Of a DNA stretch of 64,000 nucleotides, positions 62,591 to 64,000 are shown piece by piece (the stretch's first letter is position 1; every line of letters starts with the position of its first letter). The stretch spans positions 17,360,001-17,424,000 of the forward strand of contig NW_020825289.1 in assembly GCF_003286085.1 (NCBI RefSeq), written 5' to 3'. The stretch is from Drosophila persimilis. Taxonomy: Eukaryota; Arthropoda; Insecta; Diptera; Drosophilidae. The translations under genes were made by a program, and so were the position numbers. Under the pieces are notes generated by a model. It was not told the origin of the DNA. It was given only the letters and a program-made list of their open reading frames with translations, and searched no databases.

Positions 62591-63210
62591 ATGGCTCAGC
62601 GCTTTCAATGGATCCACCGTGCCCCAAACAAAGGACAAACCCATGAATTCCTGGCCATTGGGGTCGGGTCACAATTTCGTGTGGTCTGGAATGGCTCACT
62701 TCGGAGAAACAAAACTTCAAAGCCGGCGAACACACACCCCCATTCGCCCCAATCACAATCAGCCACACAAGCACTCATGGATAGTGGTAAGTGTGACCGT
62801 CAATAGCTGACCAAGCTCATGTCTACCTTGTTCGACCCACAATTGGTAATTAATAATTCGATCATTCTCTTATCTCAGGGTCTCCGGGTCCAGGTCTCCG
62901 AAACAGAGAACGAGTCGGAGCCCGGGCCGAAGTCAATTACAACTCGAATGGCGGAAATTTCATTTACATTCCACTTGTGACTCGCCTCAAATTCAATATT
63001 GGCATGCTTCACCTGACTCGCCTTGAGTGGCAGCAGCCCCCTCCTTTACCGATCAAAGTCCGGGTCGTCCCGATTAGATTATGCTCATGGCTTATTGCAG
63101 AGACCGGACTCTACCCATTCAAACGCCACGTCAGAACCCTGTTACGGCACTGGGCTCTTGTTGAGCAATTAGTTGATTGTGTGAATCAATGGCTGGAGCC
63201 ATCTTATTAA
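62591..63210 (+). CDS. Possible two-exon ORF
   Basis: A frame from an ATG at 62591 runs to a strong donor (ATAGTG/GTAAGT, at 62787). After a 92-bp stretch a strong acceptor (CTCTTATCTCAG, ending 62878) opens a matching phase 1 frame for a further 110 codons to a TAA at 63210. The second part (NGGNFIYIPLVTRLKFNIG and on) has fair codon use; the first looks less like protein. There is no recognised domain. The matched splice sites are the main support. It could be part of the 5' structure of the gene that starts at 63646, or chance. Confidence 0.2.
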
Positions 63211-63644
63211 GTGGACCAACTGGCTCCTATTTAAATTAACATGTTTGCCCATTCGGTGGCTTTTTGCTGCTGCAGCTGCAGTGAGCCCTGCTTATGAGCC
63301 CAGTTTCTGTATGTGTTTGAATGGAAATACCATTGGTAGTTGCTCATTTGGAAGACAGACATATCCTCTGCAAACATTGTAGATATGTACCACTCCTTAG
63401 CGATAGAGTTATTCCCTTATGGTGGTACTTTTGATTGCCTGCCTTAGGAAATGGGGTTAGCTTCATTATTCTAAAAACTATGTACACATTGCCTGCGTCT
63501 TACCTGTATCTGTGTAATATTTGCTATTCGTGATCATACTTCACTTGCCTTTTAACTTTAAACTTATTCGAAGCATTCTATTTTTTCGAAGCATTATATT
63601 TTTTATTTGTGAGATTCTTAAATCGAACATACCCACTTCATCAG
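63211..63644. other. Upstream region of the last gene
   Basis: AT-rich, no coding frame. A splice acceptor (CCCACTTCATCAG) ends at 63644, so at least part is probably intron. Confidence 0.4.
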
Positions 63645-63645
63645 G

Positions 63646-64000
63646 ATGCTATCCCCGATTATCGACTTCTGGCTGCAGTTTATGCAGGGCTTCAACCTGG
63701 TGATGGACTATGTGCAGCATTCGGCGATCTTGAAGATATTGGTCAGCTGCATTATGTCCCTGGCGTTTCTCAACATCGTGAGAGCGGGCGGCCTCATGAT
63801 CCGGAAGGTGGCTATGGCCATAGCCCCCAAGAAGCAGCAGCGGAAGCTGGCCCCACAGCCGACGCCCATTAACATTGTGCGGAGCATGGCGCGCAAAATG
63901 GAGCTGGGCAGCCTCCTGGACTGGAAACACTACGACGACATGCCCCTGGCCATGCTGCTGGAGAACAACGGCAGCACGGTGATCCTGCGCATCTGCTGCG
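63646..64000 (+). CDS. N-terminal part of an unidentified membrane-anchored protein, cut by the window end
   Basis: An ATG at 63646 opens 118 codons still open at the last base, with strongly fly-like codons (CTG, AAG, ATC, GAG, GCC), so this is a real gene. It begins MLSPIIDFWLQFMQGFNLV. Residues about 27-46 (SAILKILVSCIMSLAFLNIV) form one likely transmembrane or signal-anchor helix, followed by a basic segment (PKKQQRKLAPQP). The next part (SLLDWKHYDDMPLAMLLENN) looks like a folded cytosolic or lumenal domain and includes GSTVILRICC at the edge. The ATG follows a CATCAG acceptor by one base, so an upstream non-coding exon is likely, possibly far away (compare 32.9-33.9 kb). I do not recognise the family. 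Confidence 0.8.
   Translation, partial: MLSPIIDFWLQFMQGFNLVMDYVQHSAILKILVSCIMSLAFLNIVRAGGLMIRKVAMAIAPKKQQRKLAPQPTPINIVRSMARKMELGSLLDWKHYDDMPLAMLLENNGSTVILRICC

Noticed and set aside
1-64000. CRISPR arrays, bacterial operons, viral genomes
   Set aside because: None present; gene structure, promoters and repeats are those of insect nuclear DNA.

Overview
The window is animal nuclear DNA from a Drosophila species. Short GT-AG introns, AATAAA signals, TATA/Inr and Motif 1/Motif 6 core promoters, GA/CT and CA tracts, and two unmistakable neighbours, inscuteable and skittles (adjacent in the 57B region of D. melanogaster, Muller element C), all fit. The DINE-1/Helentron copy and overall divergence suggest the obscura group, but that is an inference. 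About 85 percent of the window is non-coding.

Layout. 1-12 kb has no intact large gene, but its minus strand carries coding-like remains: a terminal exon with one in-frame stop (6.4-6.8 kb) and a frameshifted relic (7.4-8.1 kb). At 12.3-13.0 kb is an intact three-exon gene for a secreted DM8/DUF1091 protein. Two coding-like minus segments lie at 16.2 and 17.7 kb. At 18.8-22.0 kb (minus) is inscuteable: three coding exons, 887 residues, C-terminal PDZ ligand. At 24.5-27.0 kb (minus) is skittles, a type I PIP 5-kinase in one coding exon, with a probable promoter near 29.2 kb and a 5'UTR intron. At 31.9-32.3 kb (plus) is a small two-exon gene, followed at 32.9-33.9 kb by exon-like segments that may be 5' exons of an unseen plus-strand gene. 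At 43.2-47.3 kb (minus) are two tandem luciferase-like acyl-CoA ligases, each 545 residues with identical intron positions. At 50.2-51.2 kb is a Helentron. At 56.1-56.4 and 60.8-61.1 kb are small minus-strand coding segments missed by simple ORF calls, and at 61.3-61.6 kb a dead non-LTR retrotransposon ORF1 fragment. A plus-strand gene begins at 63.65 kb and runs off the end.

How the genes relate. Insc is the adaptor coupling Par-3/Par-6/aPKC to Pins for spindle orientation, and Sktl makes the PI(4,5)P2 that supports cortical polarity. They work in the same broad process and are neighbours, but the promoter types seen suggest separate transcription. The ligase pair is a local duplication, probably in fatty-acid or specialised acyl-CoA metabolism. 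The short genes and relics are calls made by eye from splice sites, reading phase and codon choice; they need comparative or RNA evidence.
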